Below are positions 44,719 to 55,038 of a stretch of 64,000 bases of DNA, piece by piece (the first letter of the stretch is position 1; each line of letters begins with the position of its first letter). The DNA comes from Vibrio coralliirubri (GTDB lineage Bacteria; Pseudomonadota; Gammaproteobacteria; Enterobacterales; Vibrionaceae), in contig NZ_AP025470.1 in assembly GCF_024347375.1 (NCBI RefSeq), positions 744,001 through 808,000 of the forward strand. Reading direction: 5' to 3'. The notes under the pieces are model-generated. The model was not told where the DNA came from. It searched no databases and saw nothing but the letters and a program-made list of their open reading frames with translations. A program made the translations under genes and the position numbers.

Positions 44719-47340
44719 CTAAGGTGCGAGTTCAGAAACGTGCTCGGTTAATCGCTCTCTTAGTGCCTGTTCTTGTTCTTCAGACAGCCTTCCACCTGCT
44801 TCACTGGTCAGAATAAACAGATCCTCTGCTCGCTCACCTATGGTGGTGATTTTGGCACCGTGTAAGTTGATGTCTAGCTCCGCAAAGGTTGCACCGACTT
44901 GAGCCAATAACCCCGGCGTATCAAGGGCTCTTAACTCCATCAAGGTGCGTTTCTTGCTCTTGGTTGGTAGGAACTCAACTAAGGTTTTGACCTTAAAGTG
45001 TTGCAAGTTACGTGGCGTGCGACGTGTCTTAATCTTAGTTGGTCGGCCATCAGCCAATACATGAGTCAGATGCTTAGCAACGGCTTTGTGTCTTGCTTCA
45101 TCAATCGCTTCACCGTGCTGGTCTAGTACGATAAAGGTATCCAAAACATGACCATCTTTGCTGACCATGACTTGGGCGTCATGAACGTTAAAGTTACGTC
45201 TGTCGAGTTCGGCAACCACGGTCGCAAACAGTGCCGCTTGGTCTTTACAGTAAACGAACACCTCAGTACCACCACGTGTCGCTTTTTTGCTGATCAGCAC
45301 GAGTGGTTGGCTTGGGTCTTCTAGGCGAAGTAAGTGCTCACAGTGCCAAGCGATTTGTTTATGTGTGTGACGCAAGAAATAATCGGCCTTAAAGCGTTGC
45401 CATAACAGTTCAATCTCACGAGCGGTGAAGCCTTCTTTACGCAGCAGTGCTGATGCCATTTGTTGGTTGTGACGAATACGGTCTCTGACATCGACTGGGT
45501 TTTCCAATCCGCGGCGCAGTGCGCGCTGCGTAGAGTGGAATAGCTCAGCTAACAGGGTGCGTTTCCAACTGTTCCATAGCTCAGGGTTCGTCGCACAGAT
45601 ATCGGCAACGGTTAAGCAAACCAGTAGCTCGAGTGATTCTTCATCACGCACTTTTTTGGCGAATTCGGTGATCACATCTGGATCGTAGATATCACGGCGC
45701 TGAGCCGTTACTGACATCAACAGATGATTTTGTACCAACCACGCGACTTGTTTAGCTTCAGGTTTCGATAACCCGTGTTCAATACAGAAAGAGTAAGCCT
45801 CAACTGCACCTATCTCAGAGTGGTCTCCGCCGCGGCCTTTGCCGATGTCATGGAAGATAGCGGCAAGGATCAGCAACTCTTTCTTCTGTACGCGCGGGTA
45901 CACTTCACAGCAGATAGGGTGCTTATCGTGGTTTTCAATTTGACCAAAGCGGTTGATGTGCTTGAGAAGGCGGATACTGTGCTCATCCACAGTGTAAACA
46001 TGGAATAGGTCAAACTGCATCTGACCAACGATCTGGCTCCACTGCGGTAAGTATGCCGAGAGTACGCCCAACTTGTGCATTAAGCTAAAGGCCTTGTGCA
46101 GAGCATTTGGGTGGCGAATTAGATCCATGAACTTGTCACGAGCTTCAGGAATGGTATGCAGGAATCGGTTCAATCGGCGACGTGCCGTTCGCAACTGTCG
46201 CAATGTTGGGGGACTAACCCCTTCGATAGTCGAGTCATTGGCGATATGGATAAACATATCGAGAATGGTTTCTGGTCTTGCTTGGAATAGTGCTGGCTTG
46301 CGTGCTTCGATCAACGAACCTCGGCGTTGGAAGTCATCGTCGAGAATCTCAGCGTCCTGGGTCTGACCGCCATTGATGATCGCTTGATCGAACAGTTTAA
46401 GCAGCATCTTATTCAGTTCAGCAACACGACGAAGGGTTCGGTAGAACTCTTTCATCATCATCTCAACACCACGGTTGCCTTCGCCCGTATAACCCAGATG
46501 TTCAGCGACTTGAGCTTGATGGGCAAAGGTGAGGCGGTTGTCATAACGGCGCAGTTCAATGTGCAGTGCAAAACGAACTCGCCATAGGAAATCTTGGCAC
46601 TCAACTAATTCACGATACTCCGCATCGGTTAGAAAGCCGTATTTGCTCATCTCTAACAAAGAGGTCGCGCCGAAGTGGCGACGCGCAACCCAGCTCAGGG
46701 TATGGATGTCTCTGAGTCCGCCTGGAGTCGATTTAATGTCCGGCTCTAGGTTGTAAGTGGTGTCGTGGTAGCGAGCGTGACGCTCTCTCTGTTCTTGAAT
46801 CTTAGCCTTGTAGAAGGTTTCACTTGGCCAAAACGAATCGGAGTGAATCTTCAGTTTTAGTTCTTGGAAGGTGTCTTCACTGCCACACAACAATCGAGAC
46901 TCTTGTAGGTTGGTCGCAACGGTTAAATCATCAATGCCGATCTCAAGACATTCGGCAATGGTGCGCACGGCGTGGCCGACTTCTAATCTTAGATCCCAGA
47001 GTAGGGTGATGAATTGGCTGACCTTCTCGCCGAGCGCTGGTGGCAATGTTTTTTGCGAGACGATGAGAATATCAATGTCAGACAAAGGGTGCAGTTCGCC
47101 ACGACCATAACCACCCACTGCGACAAGTGAAATATGAGGCAGTTTGTTGAATCCGAAATTTTCCCACAAACGATTGAGAAGTAAATCCATGTATTCGGAG
47201 CGCAGTAGAACCAAATCGGTGACGGGGTGGTGGTTCAGAAATTCATTTTTTTGATACTGCGTGAAGATTTCGAGCTGATTTTTTAATTCGCAGATTTCAA
47301 TTTGTTCGTCATTGAACGTAAGAGGGCATTGATAAGGCAT
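44719..47340 (-). CDS. glnD: Bifunctional uridylyltransferase/uridylyl-removing enzyme GlnD
   Basis: 873 residues. The nucleotidyltransferase motif GGYGRGELHPLSDIDILI (from residue 76) carries catalytic Asp88 and Asp90. The HD domain follows near the middle (ILAAIFHDIGKGRGGDHSEIG). Two C-terminal ACT domains (about 690-770 and 800-870; EVFVYCKDQAALFATVV, RTLMELRALDTPGLLAQVG) sense glutamine. GlnD uridylylates and deuridylylates PII proteins in nitrogen control. It runs in the same direction as map, with a terminator between. Confidence 0.97.
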   Translation of the reverse strand: MPYQCPLTFNDEQIEICELKNQLEIFTQYQKNEFLNHHPVTDLVLLRSEYMDLLLNRLWENFGFNKLPHISLVAVGGYGRGELHPLSDIDILIVSQKTLPPALGEKVSQFITLLWDLRLEVGHAVRTIAECLEIGIDDLTVATNLQESRLLCGSEDTFQELKLKIHSDSFWPSETFYKAKIQEQRERHARYHDTTYNLEPDIKSTPGGLRDIHTLSWVARRHFGATSLLEMSKYGFLTDAEYRELVECQDFLWRVRFALHIELRRYDNRLTFAHQAQVAEHLGYTGEGNRGVEMMMKEFYRTLRRVAELNKMLLKLFDQAIINGGQTQDAEILDDDFQRRGSLIEARKPALFQARPETILDMFIHIANDSTIEGVSPPTLRQLRTARRRLNRFLHTIPEARDKFMDLIRHPNALHKAFSLMHKLGVLSAYLPQWSQIVGQMQFDLFHVYTVDEHSIRLLKHINRFGQIENHDKHPICCEVYPRVQKKELLILAAIFHDIGKGRGGDHSEIGAVEAYSFCIEHGLSKPEAKQVAWLVQNHLLMSVTAQRRDIYDPDVITEFAKKVRDEESLELLVCLTVADICATNPELWNSWKRTLLAELFHSTQRALRRGLENPVDVRDRIRHNQQMASALLRKEGFTAREIELLWQRFKADYFLRHTHKQIAWHCEHLLRLEDPSQPLVLISKKATRGGTEVFVYCKDQAALFATVVAELDRRNFNVHDAQVMVSKDGHVLDTFIVLDQHGEAIDEARHKAVAKHLTHVLADGRPTKIKTRRTPRNLQHFKVKTLVEFLPTKSKKRTLMELRALDTPGLLAQVGATFAELDINLHGAKITTIGERAEDLFILTSEAGGRLSEEQEQALRERLTEHVSELAP

Positions 47341-47420
47341 AGTCTGCTATCCGTGCAAGCAAATGAGAATAGTAAACAATTTAACAGAAGCTGATGGAAA
47401 ATCGAAATTGAGCGGATAAA

Positions 47421-47450
47421 AAAATATCCTCGACAATGCGAGGATATTTT
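47421..47450 (-). terminator. Terminator after map
   Basis: AAAATATCCTCG-ACAATG-CGAGGATATTTT, a 12-bp perfect stem with T/A runs on both sides. Confidence 0.85.
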
Positions 47451-47479
47451 TAAAAGGCTGATGCGTTCAGTTCGGTGAA

Positions 47480-48358
47480 CTAAGCGTTCTTCATGATACG
47501 TGGGATTGTATCATCGCTGCGCAGTGTTAGTACTTCACAACCAGTATCAGTTACAACCAGAGTGTGCTCCCATTGAGCCGAGTTCTTGCTGTCTGCCGTG
47601 TATACTGTCCAACTATCTTCGTCATCAAGACGACAGCCAAACTTACCCGCGTTGATCATTGGCTCGATAGTGAAACACATACCTGCTTTTAGCACGGTGC
47701 GATCGCTGTTCTTGTAGTGAACCACTTGTGGATCTTCGTGGAACTCAGAACCAATACCGTGACCACAGTAATCTTTAACAATAGAGAACTTAGCGCGTGG
47801 GTTGTTCTTGTTGTTTGTTTTGATGTACTTCTCGATAGCAGTGCCGATTTGACCAAGTTGAACACCTGGCTTAACTTGGCGCATGCCTTCGTAAAGTGCT
47901 TCTTGAGCAACCATGCACAGACGCTTGTTTGCTGGTGAAACCTCACCCACTAGGAACATCTTAGATGTGTCACCGTGGTAACCTTGTGGACGAACGCTTA
48001 GATCTGCATTTTTGTCATCAGGAATGATTACCGTGATATCAACGTTAAGAATGTCGCCATCTTTTAATACAGCCGGTTTGAATTGACCTGTGCTGCCAGT
48101 CTCATCTTGTGATGCTGGAATACCGTGACACACAATGTGGTTGATAGACGTACAGATTGACTTAGGGAAACCGTGGTAATCAAGTGGTGCTGAGTATGCG
48201 CCTCTTTCTAGAGCGTACTCGTGACAGATTTGGTTTAGCTCTTCTGTCGTTGTACCTACTTGGATATGAGGTTCAATCATCTCTAGAATTTCAGAAGCCA
48301 GCTTGCCGGCGACGCGCATTTTTTCAATTTCTTCAGCAGTTTTAATTTTTACAGCCAT
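47480..48358 (-). CDS. map: Methionine aminopeptidase type I
   Basis: 292 residues from MAVKIKTAEEIEKMR; the frame extends 31 codons upstream but those show no family likeness, and AAGAGAT lies before the chosen ATG. Metal ligands are seen in NVDITVI (Asp), GHGIGSEFHEDPQV (His) and the C-terminal FTIEPM (Glu). About 30 residues longer than E. coli Map (264). It removes the initiator Met from nascent proteins. Divergent from rpsB. Confidence 0.96.
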   Translation of the reverse strand: MAVKIKTAEEIEKMRVAGKLASEILEMIEPHIQVGTTTEELNQICHEYALERGAYSAPLDYHGFPKSICTSINHIVCHGIPASQDETGSTGQFKPAVLKDGDILNVDITVIIPDDKNADLSVRPQGYHGDTSKMFLVGEVSPANKRLCMVAQEALYEGMRQVKPGVQLGQIGTAIEKYIKTNNKNNPRAKFSIVKDYCGHGIGSEFHEDPQVVHYKNSDRTVLKAGMCFTIEPMINAGKFGCRLDDEDSWTVYTADSKNSAQWEHTLVVTDTGCEVLTLRSDDTIPRIMKNA

Positions 48359-48611
48359 TGCATATCTCTTAATTTGGTAGCACCTAAGTGTGCATATTGG
48401 GGCTATTCTATCAGTGCAGCATTTTAGCGCAACATTCCCATGTCCATACATTGCTGGTGGATACTGCTCAACGTGAGTGAATCGTGATCGATTTATTGAG
48501 CCTGAAGTGAATGAATAGCGACACTATTTATAGGTGAAATTCGCCGATAGGGATCAGTATAGCAGTCGCCATTTTTAGAATTTTTTCTAGCCATAGATAG
48601 ACAAAATATGG

Positions 48612-48815
48612 TATAAAGCGCGCCGGACATCAGGACTGTTTTCTCCAATTGGCGAAACAAGCTTTATGTCCACTAACTTATTTCTTTAAATCACACACAT
48701 TCCGACACATGTTCCGGGGTGCCTCAACAACACAGATAACGGCTGAAAAGTGGTTAGTTGTTAGGGGTCGGATTCATGGGGGATGTGGAGGCCTAACCCC
48801 ATAGAGGATTTTAAA
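48612..48815 (+). promoter_or_regulatory. rpsB promoter and S2 leader RNA
   Basis: A -10 hexamer TATAAA (48612-48617) followed by a GC-rich discriminator (GCGCGCC) suggests stringent control. The roughly 190-base leader holds a conserved part (about 48710-48805) with GGGGTCGG, GGAGGCC and CCTAACCCCAT segments that can pair (GGGTTAGG/CCTAACCCC-like). It matches, by recall, the conserved gammaproteobacterial rpsB leader used by S2 to repress its own operon. The 48359-48611 stretch has no gene. Confidence 0.65.
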
Positions 48816-49547
48816 ATGGCAACTGTATCAATGCGCGATATGCTTAAAGCTGGTGTTCACTTCGGTCACCAAACTCGTTACTGGAACCCAAAAATGAAGC
48901 CATTCATCTTTGGTGCTCGTAACAAAGTACATATCATCAACCTAGAAAAAACTGTACCAATGTTCAACGAAGCTCTAGCTGAAATCGCTAAAGTTGGCGA
49001 GAAGAAAGGTAAAGTTCTTTTTGTTGGTACTAAGCGCGCTGCATCTGAAGCTGTTAAAGAAGCTGCTATCAACAGCAACCAGTTCTACGTTAACAACCGC
49101 TGGTTAGGCGGTATGCTAACGAACTACAAAACTGTTCGTCAGTCTATCAAGCGTCTGAAAGAACTTGAAGCGCAAGCTCAAGACGGTACTTTCGACAAGC
49201 TTACTAAGAAAGAAGCTCTAATGCGTACTCGTGAAATGGAGAAGCTAGAGAAATCTCTTGGTGGTATCAAGAACATGGGCGGCCTTCCAGACGCTCTATT
49301 CGTAATCGATGCTGATCACGAACACATCGCAGTTAAAGAAGCAAACAACCTAGGTATCCCAGTTTACGCTGTAGTTGATACTAACTCTAACCCAGACGGT
49401 GTTGACTTCGTTATCCCAGGTAACGACGATGCAATCCGTGCAGTACAGCTTTACCTAAACGCTGCTGCAGACGCGGTTAAAGAAGGTCGCAACAAAGATG
49501 TTGCTGCTGTAGCTGCTGAAAAAGACGGTTTTGTAGAAGCTGAATAA
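48816..49547 (+). CDS. rpsB: Ribosomal protein S2
   Basis: 243 residues from [25 protein letters not shown], the universal S2 start; GAGG lies before it. Motifs RWLGGMLTN and [21 protein letters not shown] are present. It assembles late onto the 30S subunit. It heads rpsB-tsf, with a partial terminator between. Upstream in-frame codons at 48783 lie inside the leader and are not used. Confidence 0.98.
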   Translation: MATVSMRDMLKAGVHFGHQTRYWNPKMKPFIFGARNKVHIINLEKTVPMFNEALAEIAKVGEKKGKVLFVGTKRAASEAVKEAAINSNQFYVNNRWLGGMLTNYKTVRQSIKRLKELEAQAQDGTFDKLTKKEALMRTREMEKLEKSLGGIKNMGGLPDALFVIDADHEHIAVKEANNLGIPVYAVVDTNSNPDGVDFVIPGNDDAIRAVQLYLNAAADAVKEGRNKDVAAVAAEKDGFVEAE

Positions 49548-49623
49548 TAGCGGCTCTGAGCCATATTTAGTTCATATTAAGCGGTCATAATCGGTGGCTT
49601 AACGGACTGAATACAGTCAATAT

Positions 49624-49654
49624 CAGGGGCCAATTAATTAGGCCCCTGTTTTTT
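49624..49654 (+). terminator. Terminator/attenuator between rpsB and tsf
   Basis: CAGGGGCC (49624-49631) and GGCCCCTG (49641-49648) form a perfect 8-bp stem with a T run. In E. coli the same interval holds a partial terminator that reduces tsf relative to rpsB. Confidence 0.8.
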
Positions 49655-49685
49655 ATCTTTTTTAGAATTTACTGAGGAATAGAGA

Positions 49686-50531
49686 ATGGCAACTGTAACT
49701 GCAGCTCTAGTTAAAGAACTTCGCGAGCGCACTGGCGCTGGCATGATGGAATGTAAGAAAGCGCTTGTAGAAGCAAACGCTGACATCGAACTAGCAATTG
49801 AAAACATGCGTAAGTCTGGCGCAGCGAAAGCAGCTAAGAAAGCTGGTAACGTTGCTGCTGAAGGCGCAATCATCATCAAAGAAGAGAACGGCGTAGCTGC
49901 TCTTCTTGAAGTTAACTGCCAAACTGACTTCGTAGCAAAAGATGCTAACTTCACTGCATTCGCAGAAGAAGTTGCAGCTGCTGCAGTAGCTTCTCAAGCT
50001 ACTGTTGAAGAGCTACAAGCACAGTTCGAAGAGACTCGTGTTGCTCTAGTTGCAAAAATCGGCGAAAACATCAACATCCGTCGCGTACAATACGTTTCTG
50101 GTGTTGCACTAGCTTCTTACCGTCACGGTGAGAAAATCGGTGTTGTTGTTGCTGGTGAAGGCGAAGCTGAAACTCTTAAGCACGTTGCAATGCACGTTGC
50201 TGCATCACGTCCTGAGTTCCTAAACCCAGAAGACGTACCAGCAGACGTAGTTGCTAAAGAGAAAGCAGTTCAAGTTGAAATCGCTATGAACGAAGGCAAA
50301 CCAGCTGAAATCGCAGAGAAAATGGTTGTTGGCCGTATGAAGAAATTCACAGGCGAAATCTCTCTAACTGGTCAAGCTTTCATCATGGAGCCTAAGCAAA
50401 CTGTTGGTGCTATCCTTAAAGAGAAAGGCGCTTCAGTATCTAACTTCGTACGTCTAGAAGTTGGTGAAGGCATCGAGAAAGCAGCTGAAATGAGCTTTGC
50501 TGACGAAGTTGCAGCGGTACAAAAAGGTTAA
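49686..50531 (+). CDS. tsf: Elongation factor Ts
   Basis: 281 residues. EF-Ts signatures [19 protein letters not shown] and [13 protein letters not shown] (in the key Thr-Asp-Phe-Val-Ala motif) are present. It recharges EF-Tu with GTP. Strong codon bias as expected for high expression. A terminator follows it, before pyrH. Confidence 0.98.
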   Translation: MATVTAALVKELRERTGAGMMECKKALVEANADIELAIENMRKSGAAKAAKKAGNVAAEGAIIIKEENGVAALLEVNCQTDFVAKDANFTAFAEEVAAAAVASQATVEELQAQFEETRVALVAKIGENINIRRVQYVSGVALASYRHGEKIGVVVAGEGEAETLKHVAMHVAASRPEFLNPEDVPADVVAKEKAVQVEIAMNEGKPAEIAEKMVVGRMKKFTGEISLTGQAFIMEPKQTVGAILKEKGASVSNFVRLEVGEGIEKAAEMSFADEVAAVQKG

Positions 50532-50554
50532 TCCTTAGCGTATTGTTTGAAAAG

Positions 50555-50582
50555 AGACCGTGGCAAATGCTGCGGTCTTTTT
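50555..50582 (+). terminator. Terminator after tsf
   Basis: AGACCGTGGCA pairs with TGCTGCGGTCT (two G-T pairs), followed by TTTTT. It separates rpsB-tsf from pyrH. Confidence 0.8.
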
Positions 50583-50681
50583 ATGAATAGTGAATTATTT
50601 TTTAGCTGTTATGAATGCAAACTGAGCTATTCAGTTTTTATCCATGACTGTTAATCATCAACTCTTTGGAAGGTAAACTCC

Positions 50682-51413
50682 ATGACTACGAACCCTAAAC
50701 CGGCGTATCAACGTATTCTGTTAAAACTTAGCGGTGAAGCACTACAAGGCGAAGAAGGTTTTGGTATTGACCCGACGATCCTTGATCGTATGGCTCAAGA
50801 AGTGAAAGAATTGGTTGAACTAGGTGTTCAAGTAGGCGTTGTTATCGGTGGTGGTAACCTTTTCCGTGGTGCAGGCCTTGCTGAAGCAGGTATGAACCGC
50901 GTTGTTGGTGACCACATGGGTATGCTTGCAACGGTAATGAACGGCCTTGCAATGCGTGACGCTCTTCACCGTGCTTACGTAAACGCACGTGTAATGTCTG
51001 CAATCCCTCTTAAAGGTGTGTGTGACGACTACAACTGGGCAGACGCAATCAGCCAACTACGTCAAGGTCGCGTTGTGATCTTCTCTGCTGGTACTGGTAA
51101 CCCATTCTTCACTACGGATTCTGCTGCATGTCTACGTGGTATCGAAATCGAAGCTGACGTAGTTCTAAAAGCGACAAAAGTAGATGGTGTATTTACTTCT
51201 GACCCTGTAGCAAACCCAGACGCAGAGTTGTATGATACGTTGTCTTACAACACGGTTCTTGATAAAGAACTTAAAGTAATGGACTTGGCTGCATTTACGC
51301 TAGCACGTGATCACAAAATGCCAATCCGTGTATTTAACATGAATAAACCAGGCGCACTACGTCGCGTGGTTATGGGTGAAACTGAAGGTACATTAATCAG
51401 CGACGCTGACTAA
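50682..51413 (+). CDS. pyrH: UMP kinase
   Basis: 243 residues. The amino-acid kinase fold shows [19 protein letters not shown], and [30 protein letters not shown] (key residues TDSAAxxRxxE and KVDGV). It phosphorylates UMP to UDP and is activated by GTP. AAGGTAA precedes the ATG. Standard place between tsf and frr. Confidence 0.98.
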   Translation: MTTNPKPAYQRILLKLSGEALQGEEGFGIDPTILDRMAQEVKELVELGVQVGVVIGGGNLFRGAGLAEAGMNRVVGDHMGMLATVMNGLAMRDALHRAYVNARVMSAIPLKGVCDDYNWADAISQLRQGRVVIFSAGTGNPFFTTDSAACLRGIEIEADVVLKATKVDGVFTSDPVANPDAELYDTLSYNTVLDKELKVMDLAAFTLARDHKMPIRVFNMNKPGALRRVVMGETEGTLISDAD

Positions 51414-51511
51414 TTTTTCGGGCTTACTGAGGTGTTGTACCTTGGTAAGCTTATCCTTATCACTCCAAATAAAAAGCTTTCTTGAAGAAAGAACATAATC
51501 AAGGTGAAATT

Positions 51512-52069
51512 GTGATTAACGAAATCAAAAAAGACGCTCAAGAGCGCATGGTAAAAAGTGTTGATGCACTAAAAAACAGCCTGCAAAAGATTCGTACAGG
51601 CCGTGCGCACCCGAGCCTACTTTCTGGTCTTACTGTTGAGTACTACGGTGCTCCAACGCCTTTGACTCAAGTAGCTAACGTTATCGCTGAAGATGCACGT
51701 ACACTAGCTATTACAGTGTTTGATAAAACACTGACTCCTCTAGTTGAAAAAGCAATTCTGACATCTGACCTAGGCCTAAACCCTATGTCTGCGGGTACAG
51801 TTATCCGTGTTCCACTTCCACCGCTAACGGAAGAGCGTCGTAAAGACCTAGTTAAAATCGTTCGTGGCGAAGCTGAAGGTGGCCGTGTTGCTATCCGTAA
51901 TATCCGTCGTGACGCGAATGGCGATCTAAAAGCACTTCTTAAAGATAAAGAAATCTCGGAAGATGAAGATCGTAAAGCACAAGACGAAATTCAAAAGCTA
52001 ACTGACGCTGCGGTTAAGAACGTAGACGAAGTTCTAGCTGTTAAAGAAAAAGAGTTGATGGAAGTTTAA
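51512..52069 (+). CDS. frr: Ribosome recycling factor
   Basis: 185 residues starting at a GTG ([12 protein letters not shown] follows), with AAGGTGA six bases before it; a TTG start at 51482 would add ten residues not found in the family. Domain I helices ([30 protein letters not shown]) and GRAHPSLL are typical. RRF with EF-G splits the post-termination ribosome. A terminator follows. Confidence 0.97.
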   Translation: MINEIKKDAQERMVKSVDALKNSLQKIRTGRAHPSLLSGLTVEYYGAPTPLTQVANVIAEDARTLAITVFDKTLTPLVEKAILTSDLGLNPMSAGTVIRVPLPPLTEERRKDLVKIVRGEAEGGRVAIRNIRRDANGDLKALLKDKEISEDEDRKAQDEIQKLTDAAVKNVDEVLAVKEKELMEV

Positions 52070-52095
52070 TTTTCCATATTCTTTTCTTTCCGGAA

Positions 52096-52126
52096 AAACG
52101 CTGTACTCACGGTGCAGCGTTTTTTT
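52096..52126 (+). terminator. Terminator after frr
   Basis: AAACGCTGTAC and GTGCAGCGTTT (one G-T pair) around TCACG, then a run of T. Confidence 0.9.
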
Positions 52127-52167
52127 ATGCTACTCTGTTCGACTATTAGAATTTGATTCACTCTTTT

Positions 52168-52920
52168 ATGCATAATTCTCAAGCGTTCACAGACTCTCTT
52201 CCTAAACACATTGCTATCATTATGGATGGTAATGGTCGCTGGGCAAAAGCTCAGGGCAAGCCTCGCGTCTTTGGCCATAAAAACGGTGTTCAAGCCGTTC
52301 GTAAAACCATCTCTTCTGCAGCCAGACTTGGCATTAAAGCCGTTACTCTTTTTGCATTTAGTAGCGAAAACTGGCGTCGTCCTGAAGAAGAAGTCGGTAT
52401 CTTGATGGAACTGTTTATTTCAGTGCTGTCGAGTGAAGTTAAAAAGCTTCATAAAAATAATCTACAACTTCGTGTTATTGGTGATAAAAGTCGTTTCAAT
52501 GATCGACTACAAAAGAAGATAGAAGAAGCGGAAGCTTTGACTAGCACCAATACGGGTATGGTTATTAATATTGCAGCTAACTACGGCGGTAAGTGGGATA
52601 TTCAGCAAGCAATGACCTCTATTGCTCAACAGGTAAAGTCTGGTGATATTAATGTAGATGATATTGATGAAGCTATGATTACACAGCACCTGACAATGGC
52701 AGATATTCCTGAAGTCGATCTACTTATCCGTACCAGTGGCGAATGCCGCATTAGTAATTTTATGCTTTGGCAGTTGGCTTACGCCGAAATGTATTTCACT
52801 GAACAATTCTGGCCAGACTTTAATGAAGACAGCTTAGTAGAAGCTGTGACTTGGTTTGTAAACCGTGAGCGTCGTTTTGGATGCACCGGTGAGCAAATTA
52901 AAGCTCTGATGGACAGTTAA
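52168..52920 (+). CDS. uppS: Undecaprenyl diphosphate synthase
   Basis: 250 residues from the ATG at 52168. The cis-prenyltransferase signature [17 protein letters not shown] with catalytic Asp20 is seen, then [11 protein letters not shown] and the C-terminal [22 protein letters not shown] region. It makes the C55 lipid carrier precursor for peptidoglycan and O-antigen. A TTG five codons upstream (52153) is possible. It follows frr and its terminator; cdsA comes 15 bases after. Confidence 0.96.
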   Translation: MHNSQAFTDSLPKHIAIIMDGNGRWAKAQGKPRVFGHKNGVQAVRKTISSAARLGIKAVTLFAFSSENWRRPEEEVGILMELFISVLSSEVKKLHKNNLQLRVIGDKSRFNDRLQKKIEEAEALTSTNTGMVINIAANYGGKWDIQQAMTSIAQQVKSGDINVDDIDEAMITQHLTMADIPEVDLLIRTSGECRISNFMLWQLAYAEMYFTEQFWPDFNEDSLVEAVTWFVNRERRFGCTGEQIKALMDS

Positions 52921-52935
52921 TAAGGATTTTTTGGT

Positions 52936-53778
52936 TTGAAACAACGAATTATTACGGCGTTGATTTTAGCTCCCCTAGTTATTCTAGGTATTTTCGAGTT
53001 ATCACTTCCTACATTTATTCTTTCACTAGCGGTAATCTCGCTATTGGGTTTTTGGGAGTGGACTCAGTTTGTTGAAAGCAAATCGCGTTATTTAGCGTTG
53101 ATTCCAACGGTTGTGGTTAGTGCTGCAAGTTTTGCTTTTATCCCTTTTGATGCATTTAGCCTTAATAACTTGTCTACTGCTCACTACGCCATTCTAACGA
53201 TTGGCTCGATTTGGTGGGTAATCGCGAGTGGCATGGCGGTGACTTATCCTAAGTCTATGCCTGCATGGAAAGACTCTTCTCTTCTTCGTCACGTCTTTGG
53301 TGTGCTGACTCTGCTGCCATTCTTTTGGAGTGTGGTTATCCTGCGTGCTAACGGTATCGATGCTGATCCTTACCACGGCGCAAAACTGGTGATGTTTGTT
53401 TGCTTGCTTGTTTGGGCGGCGGACAGCGGTGCTTATTTTTCAGGAAAGAGTTTTGGTAAGCGTAAAATGGCACCAGCGGTAAGTCCGAATAAGACGATTG
53501 AAGGTCTTATTGGTGGCATTATTACTGCAGTGATCGTGGCTTGGATCTTTGCTGACTTGTTTGACATCCAATTCACAAGCCCACTTCACATGATTGTTAT
53601 TACCCTTGTGACCGTTGTTATTTCTGTTCTAGGTGACCTTGTTGAAAGCATGTTTAAGCGTGTTTCTGGGGTGAAAGACAGCAGTAATCTGATTCCTGGT
53701 CATGGTGGTATACTAGATAGAATAGATAGCTTAACGGCTGCATTCCCTGTCTTTGCTCTGCTTTATTTAGCATTCTAA
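52936..53778 (+). CDS. cdsA: Phosphatidate cytidylyltransferase
   Basis: 280 residues beginning at a TTG, with AAGGA nine bases before; no better ATG is near. About eight membrane segments. The family signature IPGHGGILDRID with ESMFKRVSGVKDS just before is near the C-terminus. It makes CDP-diacylglycerol from phosphatidate and CTP in the inner membrane. 15 bases after uppS, so cotranscribed. Confidence 0.96.
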   Translation: MKQRIITALILAPLVILGIFELSLPTFILSLAVISLLGFWEWTQFVESKSRYLALIPTVVVSAASFAFIPFDAFSLNNLSTAHYAILTIGSIWWVIASGMAVTYPKSMPAWKDSSLLRHVFGVLTLLPFFWSVVILRANGIDADPYHGAKLVMFVCLLVWAADSGAYFSGKSFGKRKMAPAVSPNKTIEGLIGGIITAVIVAWIFADLFDIQFTSPLHMIVITLVTVVISVLGDLVESMFKRVSGVKDSSNLIPGHGGILDRIDSLTAAFPVFALLYLAF

Positions 53779-53780
53779 TA

Positions 53781-53805
53781 AAAAAGGGCAGTGATTCTGC
53801 CCTTT
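53781..53805 (+). terminator. Weak hairpin between cdsA and dxr
   Basis: AAAGGGCAG-TGATT-CTGCCCTTT with only a short mixed T/A tail. It may attenuate reading into dxr. Confidence 0.6.
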
Positions 53806-53829
53806 ATTACATTTCTACGGTCATATGTG

Positions 53830-55038
53830 ATGCGAAATCTAACTATCCTTGGCGCCACCGGCTCAATTGGTGCAAGTACACTAAAAGTCGTCGAGCAAAA
53901 CCCAGATCTCTATTCAGTGGTTGCACTGGCTGCAGGCTCGAATGTTGAAAAGATGCTGGCGCTAGTTGAAAAGTGGCAACCAAGCTATGTTGCTATGGCT
54001 TGCCCTGATGCAGCGTCTCAACTGACTGAAGTGTTGTCCGCGAGTTACTCTAACGTAAAAGTTCTTTCAGGCACTGAAGGCATGTGTCAGGTTGCTTCTC
54101 TAGAGGAAGTGGACACGGTAATGGCCGCGATTGTTGGTGCCGCTGGTTTACTTCCTACTATGTCTGCGGTTAAGGCTGGTAAGCGTATCTTGCTTGCTAA
54201 TAAAGAAGCCTTGGTGATGTCTGGACAGTTGTTTATAGACGCCGTGGAAAAGTACGGTGCTGAACTACTTCCAGTTGATAGTGAACATAATGCTATCTTT
54301 CAATGCTTGCCTCAAAACGTACAAACTAACCTAGGCCGTTGTGATTTAGAAGAGAACGGTATCAACCATATTCTTTTGACTGGTTCGGGTGGTCCTTTCC
54401 GTTATACGGACGTTGCTGAGCTAGAGTCGGTAACACCAGAACAAGCTATCGCACACCCTAACTGGTCTATGGGTCCTAAGATCTCGGTCGATTCAGCGAC
54501 TATGATGAATAAGGGATTAGAGTACATTGAGGCGAAATGGTTATTTAATGCCTCTCAAGAGCAGTTGAAAGTGATTATTCATCCTCAGTCTGTGATTCAT
54601 TCTATGGTCCAGTACAAAGATGGCTCTGTGCTTGCTCAAATGGGTGAACCTGATATGGCGACGCCAATCGCTTTGACGATGTCTTACCCTGAGCGTACAG
54701 AAGCGGGTGTTAAGCCTCTGGATTTCACCAAAGTGGGCGAGCTTACTTTCCTAGAACCAGACTTTAGCCGTTACCCATGTTTAAGATTAGCGATTGAAGC
54801 TTGCTACCTAGGTCAGCATGCAACAACCGCAATTAATGCAGCAAACGAAATTGCAGTCGATGCTTTCTTGAACAATCGAGTGAAATTTACCGATATTGCC
54901 GTCATTAACGAGCATGTTATGAGCAAAGTATGTGAACAACATAACTCTGAGGGCTTAGATAGCTTGGAAAGCCTCCTCGAGCTCGATAATATGTCTCGTC
55001 AATTAGCCAATCAATTTATTAAAGAGCAGCTAGCATGA
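53830..55038 (+). CDS. dxr: 1-deoxy-D-xylulose 5-phosphate reductoisomerase
   Basis: 402 residues from [17 protein letters not shown] (NADPH-binding GATGSIG). The metal-binding [13 protein letters not shown] and GSGGPFR are present, along with the C-terminal [23 protein letters not shown] region (key HPNW, MMNKG). It makes MEP for isoprenoid synthesis, feeding uppS. A longer frame from 53791 is rejected because it lies in the terminator hairpin. Its last four bases overlap the rseP start (ATGA). Confidence 0.97.
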   Translation: MRNLTILGATGSIGASTLKVVEQNPDLYSVVALAAGSNVEKMLALVEKWQPSYVAMACPDAASQLTEVLSASYSNVKVLSGTEGMCQVASLEEVDTVMAAIVGAAGLLPTMSAVKAGKRILLANKEALVMSGQLFIDAVEKYGAELLPVDSEHNAIFQCLPQNVQTNLGRCDLEENGINHILLTGSGGPFRYTDVAELESVTPEQAIAHPNWSMGPKISVDSATMMNKGLEYIEAKWLFNASQEQLKVIIHPQSVIHSMVQYKDGSVLAQMGEPDMATPIALTMSYPERTEAGVKPLDFTKVGELTFLEPDFSRYPCLRLAIEACYLGQHATTAINAANEIAVDAFLNNRVKFTDIAVINEHVMSKVCEQHNSEGLDSLESLLELDNMSRQLANQFIKEQLA

